Shown piece by piece: positions 46,463 to 59,738 of a stretch of 64,000 bases of DNA. The notes beneath the pieces were generated by a model, which was given only the letters and a program-made list of their open reading frames with translations, made no database searches and had not been told where the DNA came from. The first letter of the stretch is position 1, and the number at the start of each line of letters is the position of its first letter. Where the stretch lies: NCBI GenBank assembly GCA_027604685.1, contig JADHYX010000051.1, positions 17,541-81,540 of the forward strand. Direction: 5' to 3'. The position numbers and the translations under genes are program-made. The stretch comes from Lobulomyces angularis. Taxonomy: Eukaryota; Chytridiomycota; Chytridiomycetes; Lobulomycetales; Lobulomycetaceae.

Positions 46463-49400
46463 TCACCAAAATGAACACCAGCCCTGATAACACTGACAAA
46501 GATTTTCTACTGAAGTGGCACTTGCTATTAATTTATCTACTTGACTTTTTATATCTAACGTTTGGTGAGGTTTAAAATCACGCCCTAAATTTAAATTTAG
46601 TTAATTTATAAAGAGAAAAATTATCTACCAGTGAGCTTGTTACTAACTCGATTTATCACAGTTAGGGCTCTGCTATTGGTGACATCTGGTTTCTCGCCTC
46701 TACCCTCCTCCAATTCTTCCGTTTCCTCAGTATTTATAGTGTAAATTTTGCTTGCAGGTAGACTTTTGCTAAACTTGTTATTTTCTGAAAAATCTAATAG
46801 TTTAAGTTAAAATAAAAATCAATATATTTACCATTGTCATCAGCAATTTCGTCAGTAGTTGCGTTACCTTCTTGCTTGGCATTTCCTTCCTTCCACCAGT
46901 TTATAAGCGGGTCATGAATAAAGGCCTAAAAATATTGTTAATAAGCGAAGTCCACTAATTTACCTCTAAAACAGCCATTAAACTATCTTTATTAGTTCTA
47001 AGAACTCTCATTACATTTTCGCAAGTAATTCTATAGTTCCCTTCGATACCGGACACTTCCATAGCCTTTACCAGCATTCTACAAAAACTTATTAACAATT
47101 TATATAAAGTATCAATACCTTGTCAATCTGAATGGAATTTTTTCTGGAAACTTATCTCTAAGCATTGCCACCTTTCAAAATAAAAAGAAATTACTTTATT
47201 ATAATCTACCTCAAAACAATCTCCAAAATCTATATGTATAATTTTTCCTGTAAGTCGAGCAAGCATCAAATTGGAAAGATGTCTATCTCCGAGCCCAAGA
47301 ATATAACTTTAAAATAGTTACCAAAAAAATTTTGAGGTACAACCTTACCCAACCATAGACATTACAGCAAGGGTTCTAGTATATGTGGTTCTTCTGTCTA
47401 ACCAAACCTTCGAAAGTATAATTTTTTTTTAAAGTAACGCAACTTACCTCACTACTTTTGCTGGTCAGCCACAAAACTTTATATAAATCTTGGCCATCTG
47501 TGTTGTTCATAGCATGTTCAAATATTTCCACTTTTTGAAGAACGGTAAGTTTAGTTTCATAATCAACAGACATCTGAAATTGTTAACACCATCATTATAA
47601 AATTTTTTACCTGAAATAACAATCGTGATTCAGTATTAATCACGATTTTTCTTTTTTCTCTATATTCAACAATCAACGCATGTAAGGTATCGCCTTTAAA
47701 AAATTTAATAAATTAAAAAATATATTTCTTTACAGTGTGGAACCCATCCTATGAGTCCAGAAATGTGTGACAAAGGAATTACTGGATATTGAACTATATT
47801 TAAATGCCGCTGGAAAGTTTCTGAATCTTTGCTAAGTAATGTATTTACTAATCCAAAGAGTTGCATAACCCTCTCATCTTATAGATACGGTAAACATAAA
47901 TACTAATAAATTTTACCTTGTCTTAAGTCTTCATGACCTTTTAAAAGGTACTGATAATCTTTTCCATCACTTCCTTTCATTGTAAACTTCCTAGGCCGTT
48001 GTTTGGAAGTAATTACTGTCAATATTGGTTCAAATGAGGAGATTTTAATAACTGGATCTCCACTTCGATAAGTGCCTAGGAGTATAATTATTTGGGTAGT
48101 TCGAACAACTCTTACCAGGAACTGCCACTTCCAAGTTCGAAACTGACATAAGCTTTGGAGATACATAGGATAAATCGAGTTCTGTCAGGAAAGGCAATTG
48201 TTTAGCAATTGCCTTAAACACCTAAACTGTGTATTTAGAATAAGCACAATATAGACAAAACCTGATAGTATAAATCCCAAGCCTGCGCAAGATCTCTGAG
48301 ATTAAGCGATCTCTTATATTTTTTGCACCATTCTAATGCTTCCTGTAGGCTTGCGCCATATGCTTGAGAAAATGAAATCTCTTGTAAAGTTTCTGGTCCC
48401 TTTTCCAGAGTTTGATGCAACGGTTCCAATACTATTAATGAAATTTCAGTAAAAATTTTTTTTTTTAATTTTAATTACCTGAAAACATTCCTTCGATGGA
48501 ATTGGCACCAAAATATTGACGGGAAGCCTCCTCTAATCCTCCATGCCACTAAAAAGTACTAAATAAGATAAAATTTTTTAATACCATTTCCGTCCACAAA
48601 ATTGAAACTCGTATTAATTCTTGACTAACGAGTAAAGCCTGTTCAACCAATACTGTACTATGCACTCTCATATTATCCTAATCACCGTTAATAAAAAATA
48701 AAAGAATTTTAAGCAGCACCATTATGGACAACGCGGCTTTTTTTCTAGTTAAAGCTTGTGATTTAGAAGCAACAGTTACACTATAGACAAGGGCTTGAGG
48801 ATGTTCCTTACTAAAGCACATAAAAAAAAACTTTTATTTGAATATCTTACCCAACATCAGCAAGCAATTGATGTATTAACCTTCTTACATGTGCTCTGGG
48901 AGTGTATATTCTAGCAATTAACTGGGGAATCACCTGCAACCAGGTGTCTATAGAAACACTTTTAAATCCTTCTCCTATGGCAATATTGACATCTTCATAA
49001 TAACCATATTTGAACCTTATAAAATAAATTTATTAGTTAAAATTCAATTTTACCATAGGGTTAATAGCCTTAACGCATCTTGCAGTGAATTTCCCTTCGA
49101 AAGCGCAATAGATCTAAAAAACCCGGTGACGCTGGATACCAAATGAGAAACTAATATGTTAGGCGAAGTGTTTTGATATTTTCTCTCATAATAATTTAAA
49201 ACTTCAAAATTAGCGAAAGCCCAAGCGTGCCAGGCTTTATACCACTCCCCGTCGCACTGTGTAGCAGCCAAATACGATCTCAAAACTTGAGGAATTGATG
49301 TTTCATTCCTAACAAAATGTTAAAAATAAGAAATAGGTGAATACCAATCATCTTGTATTTCGCTCTGCCAAGTTCCAACCTTTAAGTAGCATCGCGCAAG

Positions 49401-52400
49401 AAGTTTTACAGACTTCAACTTTTCAATGTCGTTTCTACTAGACTCAACTTGGGAGCTAATTTCATTTAAAGAACCTAATCCCATCTTATCTACCATCATT
49501 TTAGTAAAAAGTTTCATTTGATTAAAGGCACTCTCTTGCCCCCCTGAAGCCCATAAGTGCTTTAATGCAGCATATACAACTACTGGTTCGTTGTTGTACA
49601 AATCCTAAAATTTTAATACTTTCAAATAATTATTATACTAGGTTAAATAAGTCGCCGGAATTGGTGTTTAACAAAGTTGTCAGCGTCTTTGCGGATAGGC
49701 CAAGTCTATTGTTTTTTCTGCACAAATTAGCAAATTTTATCCACATCTCCTTGTCCTCAACAGGGGAAATAACTGCCGCCCTGACTTTTAACGTCCTTTG
49801 CCAAACTTCGACACTTCGCTGGCATCCTAGTAATCTGGTAACAGGGATAAAATAAACTATTTCTTTGATGAAAAAAATTTAAACCTAGCAACCCAAGTTC
49901 TCCTAATTGCATTTTGATGTTCAGGATGATCATAAGAAGTTTTATAATCTATTATTTCTTCTAGTTCTGCAAGCATTTGAATTCTGACGACAGTCCTATG
50001 ATAGGTAAAAAAAAAAATGGAAATAAGTTGTTTGGCACAGATTTACAAGTATGCTCTGCTATAACTATCATTCAACAGTGTAACAAGTTCAGCGTCAACT
50101 AGTTCTCTAGTTTTATTTATAAACAACTTTGCCTGCGGAAAAAGATTTCTATCAAGTGCTAAGATAGACCTGAAAAAAGCAGAATCTGTGCTTTCCACTC
50201 GAAACATTGAGATATATTTATCTAAATTATCCCAGTCTCCGACACCCCAAGCACCAGCAGCTAATTTTTTTTTTTTCTTAGATTTTTACTTTAAAATTAC
50301 CTGCATAAGCTGCATATAATCGTTTGTCACTGTCTTTGGCGGTATCCCAACACTCTTTTGCTAAGTGACTTAACGCTTCCCATTCACCTAATCCATTTAA
50401 GCACTTCATTCTACCAAAAATGGCTGAAACAGACGTAGGATCTTCTAACTGCTTCTTTTCATAAGCAGCTAAGCCGTCTTCCCACCGATTTAATCGCTCA
50501 TACCAGTTTTCCTTCATTTCAATATTTAAGAATTTTTGAGCATAGTTTAAGATCCCAATAGCGGAATCTGATTGCTGCAAGAGATGGTTAATTATAATCA
50601 GTCCATCTATTGTATTGGGGTGAGGTTCAGATAAAAATTCTAGTTCTCTGTAATGTAAAGCCTAAAATGAACAAAAAGAGTGTTTTGTAAATTTTAAAAT
50701 TATTTCAGGAAATTAATACCTTCGCAAAGCTTTGACATTTGGCTGCATAAACACTCAATGTTCGAATGTTTATTGGTAAAGCCTTATCATCATGTTCCAT
50801 AAATTCAGCCAAAACTAAAAGTGCATGTTGAATTTCCGGAGGTGAAGAAGGGGAAGTTAACGCAGTTTCTAAAGATCTAACCAATTCATCCTTAACAAAT
50901 TAAAATTTAATTTTATATTCAAAAAATTGAGAACCTGATATTGATCGTATAATTCACTCCAACATGAAACAAACCCAGCGTTAAATAATTCTCTAGTTAA
51001 AGGATAATGAATTTGTGCTAAACTGGAGCAGGCCCTCAAGGCCTTTCCAAAAGACAGATTTAAAAATATTTAAGCATCAAATTTACCTGCGATGGGGATT
51101 CTTTTAACAGTTCAATACTAAATCTTCGCATCCATTCAATCCAGTCTTCCTTTACACTAATTTGTGAATTTTCCCAAGCCTTTTTCAAATGCTGCTGATT
51201 TACAGGAAGTTTTTTTATTTCTAAGGCTTGACTTTCACCTGTTTCTTGATTGTAAGTAGTTTCAACAGCTACTGTACTAGTTTCCTGCGGCAATGCTTCA
51301 TTTTTTAATAACTTCCCAATCAATATTTCGTAAGTACGATGTTGCAAATGGTACTTTGTTAAAACCTGCCGAAACATAGTAAATAATTAATTGATTCGAA
51401 TATTAACCTTATTCATCATAGGAACAAACACAATGAAATCAGCACCCATCTGATAAATTAAGGAGCATATTGTATCCATTCCAACGGTTTTTAATTCATG
51501 ACCAGGTAACGATGCTGATCCTGACGGTGCGCTGGCAAAAGCACCTACCACAGTAAGACTGGAAACAACTGCGGCGTTGGTACTTGGAGAACTAGGTTGT
51601 CCTAAAATTCTCACAATTGGATGAATAATTCTAGAAGCAAAATCTGAAAAATCAATTTTTTTACAAAGAAGTCCAACGCTTTGAATGGCGACTTTTTTTA
51701 AAATGAATGGAACGTCATTCTTCTCAAACAACTTAACCAAAACTGGAACTACTAAATGTAAATATTCTTCTAAATTTCCGCCTATCACTACCAATACTTG
51801 AAGTGCTTTTTGAGACTGAAGTTTCTTTTCACTTACGTCAGTTTCAAAAATTGATAACAACTCCGGTAAAATCATTGGAAGATAAATCTTAAACTCCTCC
51901 TCTAATGCAACTGCTATTGCTTCAATTAAGGATAATATTGTTATCTGAATATTTGCAGTAGGATTCCAAAACTCTTTTATTAAAGAAAATACATCAACCA
52001 GGTAGCTTTTTATACTTAACTTTACAATTGAAACTAAAGTTCCTAATTGTTGAAAGTATGATTCTAAAACATTCGAGGGGCAAGTTCGCATCATGTTTAA
52101 AAATGGGTGCATTACTTGAGGTAAAAACTGCACGCATTTTATCCTATAGAGAACAGATGTTAAAATTTATTATCCAAAGTATGGAAATACCCTAAAGTTT
52201 TAAAAATGAACATAAGTGCCTGAACAGTTGGTGAGTGATGTATTTGTAAAGACGGATCTTTAAGAATTTTCATTAAAGCAACCATAGATACAGTAGGGTA
52301 GTAGTCATCATGGCTAGGTCCAATTCCCATTAAAACCCTAGAAAACAAGAAAAGTCAATAAATTTAAATGTAGTTTACCCTAAAAGTTCATTTTGCTGCG

Positions 52401-55325
52401 TAGCAGCAGCTTCTTCTGAATCCCGAGATGCTATCTAATGAAATTAATTTAGAAAAATTTTCAAAGAATGTACCTTATGTTTATAGGGATCCACTGCCCC
52501 TAAAATTCCCATAACTTTTACGGCTTCTTTTCGAATATTCAAGTTAAGATCGGTTTTTAAGATATGAATCAACAAATTTAAAAGATTTGGATACTTTAAG
52601 TAAGGTTCTACAACCCAACACGTGGAATTAGATAGTTGACCGAGAACTTTTAAAGCTGCTTCCCTTTTAGTTGAACTACTTTGATCTTGAAGATTATCCA
52701 GAATAATTGGCATCAAATCATTGAGATACGGTAAAAGGTCTTCACCACCGATTGTAGACAATTCGCCTAAACAGACCAAAATTTTTGCAGTTACTGATGC
52801 GTTTGAAGAGGCCCCCTTAGCCTTAGGTATTAAAACTTTCAAAATTGGGTCAATATAAGGTTTAATTAGACGTTGCGCCTTCATTACAAGTAATCTCAGC
52901 AATTTTGCTGCTTCTTCCTTTTGTCTTGTTATTCCGGAGTACTCCAGTTCTGTGAGAAGTTGAATTAAAAGCTTCCTTAAAGATGGCATCATAGAGGATG
53001 GCTCATATAACGAAAGTCTCCCAATTACCTCCACAGCCACTTCTCTAATTCCAAATACTTCGTCATTCAAAACAATAAATAGAGATCTAACATTTTCTGT
53101 CTGAACTAAGTGGTGATCAAATCTAAAAAAGACACATTAAAGGGAATCATACTATATACTTTTAAAACCTCCCATCTAAACTTTGTAATACGATCCGCCT
53201 AATATTAGCATCAGTATCCGCTACGGCAACTGTGATCAAACGTTCAATTATTTCTCCGACAATTTGCATAGCTTCTGTGTTAGTCTATATAAATAAAGTT
53301 TCTATAATTTAAATGGATGGAAGTCAAATTTTCAGTAGAACCTGGTAGCAGATCGGATCTTGAATCAATAATTCACAGCAGCTGGACACAGCGGATTTTC
53401 TAATGTCAGCATTATCATCATCAAAAAATGGTAACGTGCATTCTCTAACGATTTCATTTAAATTGTGTCCTGAAAAATCAAATTTTCCTAAAATATTTAA
53501 AGCTAAAATGATTGAATCCACATCTCTAACATCAAATGCCTTAATAAAATAAATTTACTTGGTTAACTTTGTATAACTTAAATAATACGGAAACGGTGTC
53601 TCCTTTTGAGTTTTTTTCTTTGAAAGCTGGATAAGAAGACGGCGTTCTATAAGCCTGTGAAACTAAAATGCTAGAAATAATGTGCAACAACCGATCCTGA
53701 ATGCTTTTTCAAGTTTAAACAATTATGTATTAGTTGGCGCATACCTTGGTAACAGGGGAGGCAAATAAGAAATTAAATCTATCAATACTTGATGAAGTTG
53801 TTCGTTTAAACCGTAGTAAAACATTAAATCCAACAACTCATGCATATATTTAGTTAGTGCTGGGCCAACAGCAGTGGCGAGCATTCTGATGCATTGTAGT
53901 ATTGAAGAATCATTTACGGCTGTCGTCTTATTTCTACTTGTCTTTATAGATAACCCTTCTTTAATATTTTGTAATACTAAATCTAAAAATGGACTTATGT
54001 AATTTCCTAAAACTATGGAAATTTTTCCAATAGAAATGAAAACTATTTGTGATGAAGTTAGTTCGAAAAATCGTTTAACTATGGCTTACTGGAAGATCTG
54101 TCTCGATCCTTTTTTAATTGATTTAAAAGATGCGACATTGACGAAGACAAGTGGTTTTGAACAAATGAATCAATCTAAAAAAAAAAAAAAAATTAAATTT
54201 AAGCATATCTTTATTACATCGAAGGCTGCTAATGTTGGTATTAAGGATATAACGGTTCTTCGAACCAAGCCATCTTTATGATCTTTATGCCGTAAAATCA
54301 GTTCACTGATTTCACTGTAGCGAACATCAACCACTTGATTAGATAAAGTTAAAAGTTGCTTTAGTGCTAAAAGGGCACCGTGAATAGTATCAGAATTACT
54401 TGATTTAAAGCTGCGTGATATTTCCTAAAAAAATAAGAATTTTCAAATACTAACTCCCTACCTCATAAATTTTTCTATGCCAAATCTTACGCATATTGCT
54501 ATCCTTTAGATTTATTAGTCCTAGACAAGCACATAATGCATCTACCAGAATATATGGAAGATAAGAGCATATGAAAAAGCGATATCTTACCAGCAGCAGC
54601 TTCTCTGATAAACGGCTTAATGTCTTTTAAAGGAATCCAAATCAAATCTAAAATTTGGGGTATAAATGTATATACAATGGTAGAGGCTAAAAATTAATTT
54701 ATAAATACAGTAAATTTAAACCATTTTTTTTATTCAAACCAGAAATAGAAAGTTCTTTTAATACTAAAACAGAACCAAATCTTTTCGCTTCATTTCTATC
54801 GCCACCGAGCCACTCTAAACAACGGCGAACTTCAAACTCCACAAAATCTGAGTTTTGAGATGCCCCAACTATAGCTAAATGACCTAATAATTTGAAAAAG
54901 TTTATAATTAAAAATAAAGAGTATGGTACCTAGCGCTCTGGCAGCATACATTGATAATTGAGGGTCATTACTTGGTAAAACGATCCGCAAATGATTAGCA
55001 AATCTGCTGATTTTGGTGATATTTTCTTCACCATCAAAGTCAATTAACTTATCGATTGCCAAAACTCCAGCAATTTTGTCATTGTTATCATTCGAATGAA
55101 TAAGTTCAAAAATTCTACGATTTAAATCGTTAATAAATTTTGAAAAGTTTTCTACTGATATTTCGATGTATATTGTTGAGACAAATTCTTTTAATTCTGT
55201 TGCTGCTTTGATCTTGGAGTCGTCATTCCTAATAAAGAGAATACTAAAAAAAGAATTTAAATAAAGGTATGTTACTTATTTTTTAGATCTGCAATTATTC
55301 TGTTTAAAGCATCACTTTGATTCAT
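46463..55325 (-). CDS. TOR: TOR (target of rapamycin) PIKK-family protein kinase
   Basis: The start at 55325 ([15 protein letters not shown]) opens a gene with dozens of introns; I estimate roughly 2,300 aa. HEAT repeats fill about 55.3-50.9 kb, including [20 protein letters not shown] and the 1.6-kb stretch of large exons at 53.1-51.4 kb. The FAT domain lies about 50.6-48.9 kb. The FRB domain (48.66-48.25 kb) reads [19 protein letters not shown], then [15 protein letters not shown] and [13 protein letters not shown]. The kinase lobe has [20 protein letters not shown], catalytic loop [15 protein letters not shown] and [17 protein letters not shown] ends [14 protein letters not shown] with the terminal Trp. 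TOR is the catalytic subunit of TORC1/2, controlling growth and autophagy. All FRB residues I can compare with the human domain are conserved. Confidence 0.97.
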
Positions 55326-55391
55326 TATTCTTTTAAAAAAGAACTAAAAGGAAAGGATTTACAGTCTTTAATATAGGCTCTATAAAAAATT
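55326..55391. promoter_or_regulatory. 66-bp head-to-head start region of TOR and a small gene
   Basis: The TOR ATG (55325, -) and the ATG of the possible 39-aa gene (55392, +) are 66 bp apart. If the small gene is real, the two share a promoter; if not, this is simply TOR 5' flanking DNA. Confidence 0.35.
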
Positions 55392-55618
55392 ATGACTTCA
55401 CAACGAGATCCACTAAGCTGTTTTATAAGAAATGATATGTTATAAAATCTAAAAGATTTTTGGGTTATATAGGTGGCACAAAAAGTTTCACTTCCCATCT
55501 TGGTATGAAAAAATAAATTAAAAAATTTTTATTTTTATATAATTTTGTCAATTTAGGCTATGGGGATCGTGGTGCTGGTGGTAAAATTGGTCCAGGTGCT
55601 ACTTTAGGTACTAAATAA
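55392..55618 (+). CDS. Possible 39-aa glycine-rich protein in three exons
   Basis: Exons 55392-55419, 55473-55502 and 55557-55618 join in phase 1 at both junctions, with GT-AG introns of 53 and 54 nt. They give MTSQRDPLSC, then GTKSFTSHLGYGDRGAGGK, ending IGPGATLGTK. No known family comes to mind. The in-phase splicing and the Gly-rich, low-Asn composition, unlike random AT-rich frames, argue that it is coding. It is too short to be certain, and an upstream exon could exist. Confidence 0.4.
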
Positions 55619-55734
55619 TAATTGAAAATTTAAAAATTTTAACCTTTTTTTTTAATTAAGTGTTTGAAGTGGAGCTTTTAGATATAAAAAATGCCCATGA
55701 AGAATTATAGATGATTATCTATTTCTTTTTTATT

Positions 55735-55878
55735 TTATTTTATTTTTATTTCTTTACCATCTACTTTATTGCTAGTATTTCTCATTTGGTAACAATTACT
55801 GAAGTTAATATCAACTACTAAAAATAAAAACAAACTAAAAATTATTAAGTAAAACCATATATGATTTGAATTTATCAT
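55735..55878 (-). CDS. Possible 47-aa small secreted or membrane protein
   Basis: The frame starts MINSNHIWFYLIIFSLFLFL, a signal-peptide or single-membrane-segment profile, followed by a polar Asn/Lys-rich tail (NTSNKVDGKEIKIK). No homologue is recognised. It lies in the 444-bp gap between the 39-aa gene and the RSPH10B-like stop. T-rich DNA on one strand easily yields hydrophobic frames by chance. Confidence 0.2.
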   Translation of the reverse strand: MINSNHIWFYLIIFSLFLFLVVDINFSNCYQMRNTSNKVDGKEIKIK

Positions 55879-56062
55879 TTTTTGTAGAATAGAATTTGCA
55901 AGGTTTGGGAGAAACAACACACGCAGATACTATGATTAACTTACATCAAATCTATTTTCTGAGGTAGCTTTATTTAAATTAACTTCGAAATAAATAATTC
56001 GATTATTACATTGTAAAAAAATTCTCTATTATTAACAAAACTGTGAATTTAAGCACAATATG

Positions 56063-59000
56063 CTAAATTTGTTTTTTCAATAAATTTTCGAAAAAGTCAT
56101 GCATCTTTAATAAGCATTCTTCAAAAGGTTCTTCTAACGTTTCAATATTTAAGTTTTCTTCTTTTACTGGGGAGTCCTGTTTACATTCGGTTTTAGAATT
56201 TTCAACAAAATTGTTGTCAATGCTCAGATTTTCAAATTTAATATTTAAATTTTCCTCTGCTTTCACTTCAATGTTTTCTATTGCTTTAGTCTGTTCTGGT
56301 TCCCTCATGGCAGATTTATCATCTATATCGATTTTGCTGTTTTCCAGCACATCAGCATTTGTTAATGGTGAATCCGAAGTTATATGTTCCATATTTGCAC
56401 TTTCTGTGTCTGTGGTATTCCTTTTCTCTTTTATTTCCAATTCCAAACAAAACTCATCATTTTTCTGTTTTTTTAACTTATCATATAAAAACTTATCCCA
56501 TATAAGCTTCTTAAAATTGTTTTTTATTTTTGAAAACTCAAAAATAGACTCAAACAATGTTAATGGAACCATCTATAATGGAAAAAAATTTTAATTTATC
56601 TACATTAACATGTTTTTACCTCGTACTCGACCCAATAAAAACTACCGTCACTAATTCTTTCGCGATCTTGACTGAAAAAACTCAAAACTTTATTTATCGT
56701 TAAACCCGTTACATCCGAGTCAAATAACTTGAAATCCTAAATTTTTCTTTTCGTTTAAAGTCTAAAGCATAATGAAAACTTACATCAAGCATGTAAATAA
56801 TATCTCTTAATGTCATAGTAACATCACCAATGGAACCTTCTAACGAATGTTCCCTTTTGCAAGCTCTTTGAAAGTATAATTTATAAATTCTCTCTCCAAA
56901 TTTCCTTTGAAATTCCTACGCAAATTAAGTATAATTAGTAGATTTGATTTTTAGTACTTGATAAAGATTTCTTTCATAAGCATTTATCTGTTCATTAACA
57001 TCTTCGTTATTAGAGTATTCATTTCCACCAATATTTTTGAAATTCTCATCTTTGATATTTTCAAAACTACTAGCGAAGTTAATGAGTTTTTTTTCTTCTT
57101 CCCAGAAAATTTCACTTTTTAGATAATCAGATAATACTAAATTAAAGTTTTGCTTTTTTAATATATTGTAAGCATTGCCATTATTGCAATTTGGAGAAGT
57201 TGAATGGTGGACGCCTTTTGAATAAGAATTAACTATATTATTGGACTTAACTGAAAATCGCGGTGGCTGTTGTTGTAAAGCTGCGTTAATATTCACGGTG
57301 AAATTTGCAGAAAAATTGTTTTTTTTACTTGAATCTTCATAGTTTGATGTATTTTTATTCTTTAAATTGGCATTTTCCTTTTTTTTTATCTTATTTTGAA
57401 ACTTCTTCGTAATTTCTTTCTTTTCAAATATAGATAAAGTAAGTAAAAAATCCAAAAAGTCCTGATAATTAAAAGTTTCGTTCACATCATGTGGAAACTA
57501 GAGTTGATTGAATTTAAATTAGATAAAAAATTAATTTAATATAAATAGTACATCAAATCGTGTTTTCCGGTATTGATTGTCATTTTTAAACTTCATAGCC
57601 CAAAATCTATCAATTTCAACTGAATTTACAAATAAATTTAACTAATTTGTGAAATAAACTTACTTCTTGAAGCATCACTTAGACCATGTTTCGTTAAAAC
57701 CTTTAAAAAATCCCAAACTTCTATCCTACTAATCAAACCAAATGTATTTTTCATAAAGTTTGTACTGAGATTGGTTTTTTGTCGTTTTTCACAATAATAT
57801 TTGTAAATTTCTATTAATTTACCTAGAGGCCCATTTAATATTAAAGGACTGTTATTTTTTTACTCACTATTATAGCATAAAAATACATTGTTTAAACTTT
57901 TTAAATGCTCCAAGTTTTTGGAATACAATTCCGTATTAACTGTGGTGTTAGATTCCATAACTGTATCTGAGTTTGATTCAGCCAAAAAACTGAATTTATC
58001 CATTTGATTATAATGGCACATTAATTTATCCATTTTAAAGTAATGTGGTGTTTCCTAAAAATATTAGAAGAGCAACTAATTTTTTTATTTTTTAATCATA
58101 CGTTTAAAAATTTTAAAAATTCATCGGTCATTCTATCATTTTCAAAATACCCTTCATATCTTCTACCATCCTCCGCCAAATACACGCCAAAACCATTTTT
58201 CATGTTATCTTTCCAGTTACCTTTGTACTTTGCACCACTTGCATAAAAAAATTCACCATACCCTAAAAGTTCATTAAAACTGCAATGTCACCAGATAAAA
58301 TATTTTCTTCAGAGTTACCATCTCTTTTTCCATTTTTCCAGCCTCCTCTGTAGGCATTGTTAGTAGGAAACTGATGCGGTTTTATGTCATGTTTAGAGTT
58401 TTCGATGTACCAAATATGAGTGCCAGTTCCATTTGGCTTTCCATTCTAAAAACTGTTAAAAGCAGATTAGCTATTATGTACCATCCATTCTCCATCATAG
58501 GATTCCTTTAAATCCTCCCATATCATAAGACCAGTACCTTGTTTCAAATTTTGATGCCAATATCCTTTGTAACTGTTTTTAGATTTGTACACCATCAGAC
58601 CGAATCCTTCTTTAAGTCCTTTTAACCAGTTTCCTTCATAATAACTCAATCCTTGTCCGTCGTAAGTCATTTTTCCCTAATAAAACAAAAATGTATTTTA
58701 TTACAATTACTGTTTAAGATAATTTTGCTTACAAATCCATGCGGTAAGCCTTCTTCCCACTCACCAATATAACCTGAAGCAATGTCTTTACAAAAAAATT
58801 CACCTGACCCATGCCTCAACCCATTTTTTACCTCTCCTTTGTAAAAAGTACTTTCTGGCCTAAAGAAAAAAAAGTCGAGATTTCATACTGGAAATTAACA
58901 TGAAAGCATACCAGTTATATTCACCAAAACCTTCCATTCTGTTATCTTTAAAATTTCCCATAAAACTTACTCCATCAAACCACCTATAATGCCCAACACC

Positions 59001-59244
59001 ATTACCGTCACCTTCATAAGTACCTAAAAAAAATTCAATTAATAATTGTAAATTATTATTTTTATTTTTTACCAGTTTCTGTTAATTTGTTGAAGTTCAT
59101 TATACAATCACAATCGTTTTTGTTAATATTTAGTGGAACTGGTGGTTGCAACAAATGCTGAACGTTATCTATACTATTGTCTACATCTGTGGAATTGTTA
59201 GAAATAAGCTGTTCCGCATTTGGTGATATTTCAACTGCGGCCAT
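56063..59244 (-). CDS. RSPH10B: MORN-repeat axonemal protein, radial spoke head RSPH10B-like
   Basis: The start at 59244 (MAAVEISPNAEQLISNNS) gives an Asn-rich leader, then about ten MORN repeats between 59.05 and 58.05 kb. Examples are YEGDGNGVGHYRW, YKGEVKNGLRHGSGEFF, YEGNWLKGLKEGFGLMVY, YKGYWHQNLKQGTGLMIW and YKGNWKDNMKNGFGVY. The C-terminal half (58.0-56.06 kb) carries SRIEVWDFLKVLTKHGL, VEIDRFWAMKFKND, FNYQDFLDFLLTLSIFEKK and ERNLYQVLKIK, matching the helical region after the MORN array in RSPH10B. An acidic tail (IETLEEPFEECLLKMHDFF) ends the protein at 56063. RSPH10B is a radial-spoke-head or axonemal MORN protein of motile cilia. The RSPH10B assignment rests on architecture and the W-x-F-L-K / ID-R blocks; a generic MORN protein is the alternative. 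Confidence 0.75.
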
Positions 59245-59738
59245 CTGTTAACTTCTTAATAAATTCACTTAAAAAAATTTGCGGAGTTTAAAAAAAGTTT
59301 ACTCATTAAGTCATAATAAACTACAAAAGGTACCAATTGCAACTCTTATAAACATATCACCCTCATTTGATATTTAAATAAATATGATATAATAATTGAT
59401 AGCTAATCATTTTACAAAAACCATAACAGAACAGAATATTTTGTTTCACAGAATCTTGTAAGAAATTTTAAAGTTAAACAGGGCGAATTTGAGTTCAATG
59501 ACATGGAAATGAACAATCAATTCTGAAGAAGAGGAGGAGGAAGAAGAAATTGAGTTTCAATCTGCACTTAGAAGAAGCTCATAAGATCTTAGTTTAATTT
59601 AACTGAATTTAAAGAAATCTTGCAACCAATAACTCCATCTCAATTGCAATATTTTTTTATCAGATCTAAATCTTTCTATTTTACTAACAATATTATACTC
59701 TATAAATTTAACGTTTTATACTCAATTCAAAACTAAAA
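59245..59738. other. 494-bp spacer with one acidic plus-strand frame
   Basis: This lies upstream of the RSPH10B-like start. A plus-strand frame ending near 59582 reads NSEEEEEEEIEFQSALRRSS then stop, which is unusually protein-like for noncoding DNA here. I could not find a start or splice donor for it, so it is noted without a call. Confidence 0.3.

Noticed and set aside
54015..54281. Plus-strand 88-codon frame inside the TOR gene
   Set aside because: It is antisense to TOR exons encoding conserved HEAT-repeat sequence ([13 protein letters not shown] and what follows); its polylysine comes from an intron T-run.
55735..55920. Minus-strand 61-codon hydrophobic frame at full length
   Set aside because: The first 14 codons lack an ATG; only the 47-codon part from 55878 is kept, as a low-confidence candidate.
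56211..56594. Plus-strand 127-codon Ser/Phe-rich frame
   Set aside because: Antisense of the acidic C-terminal exon of the RSPH10B-like gene; typical mirror frame of Glu/Asn-rich coding DNA.
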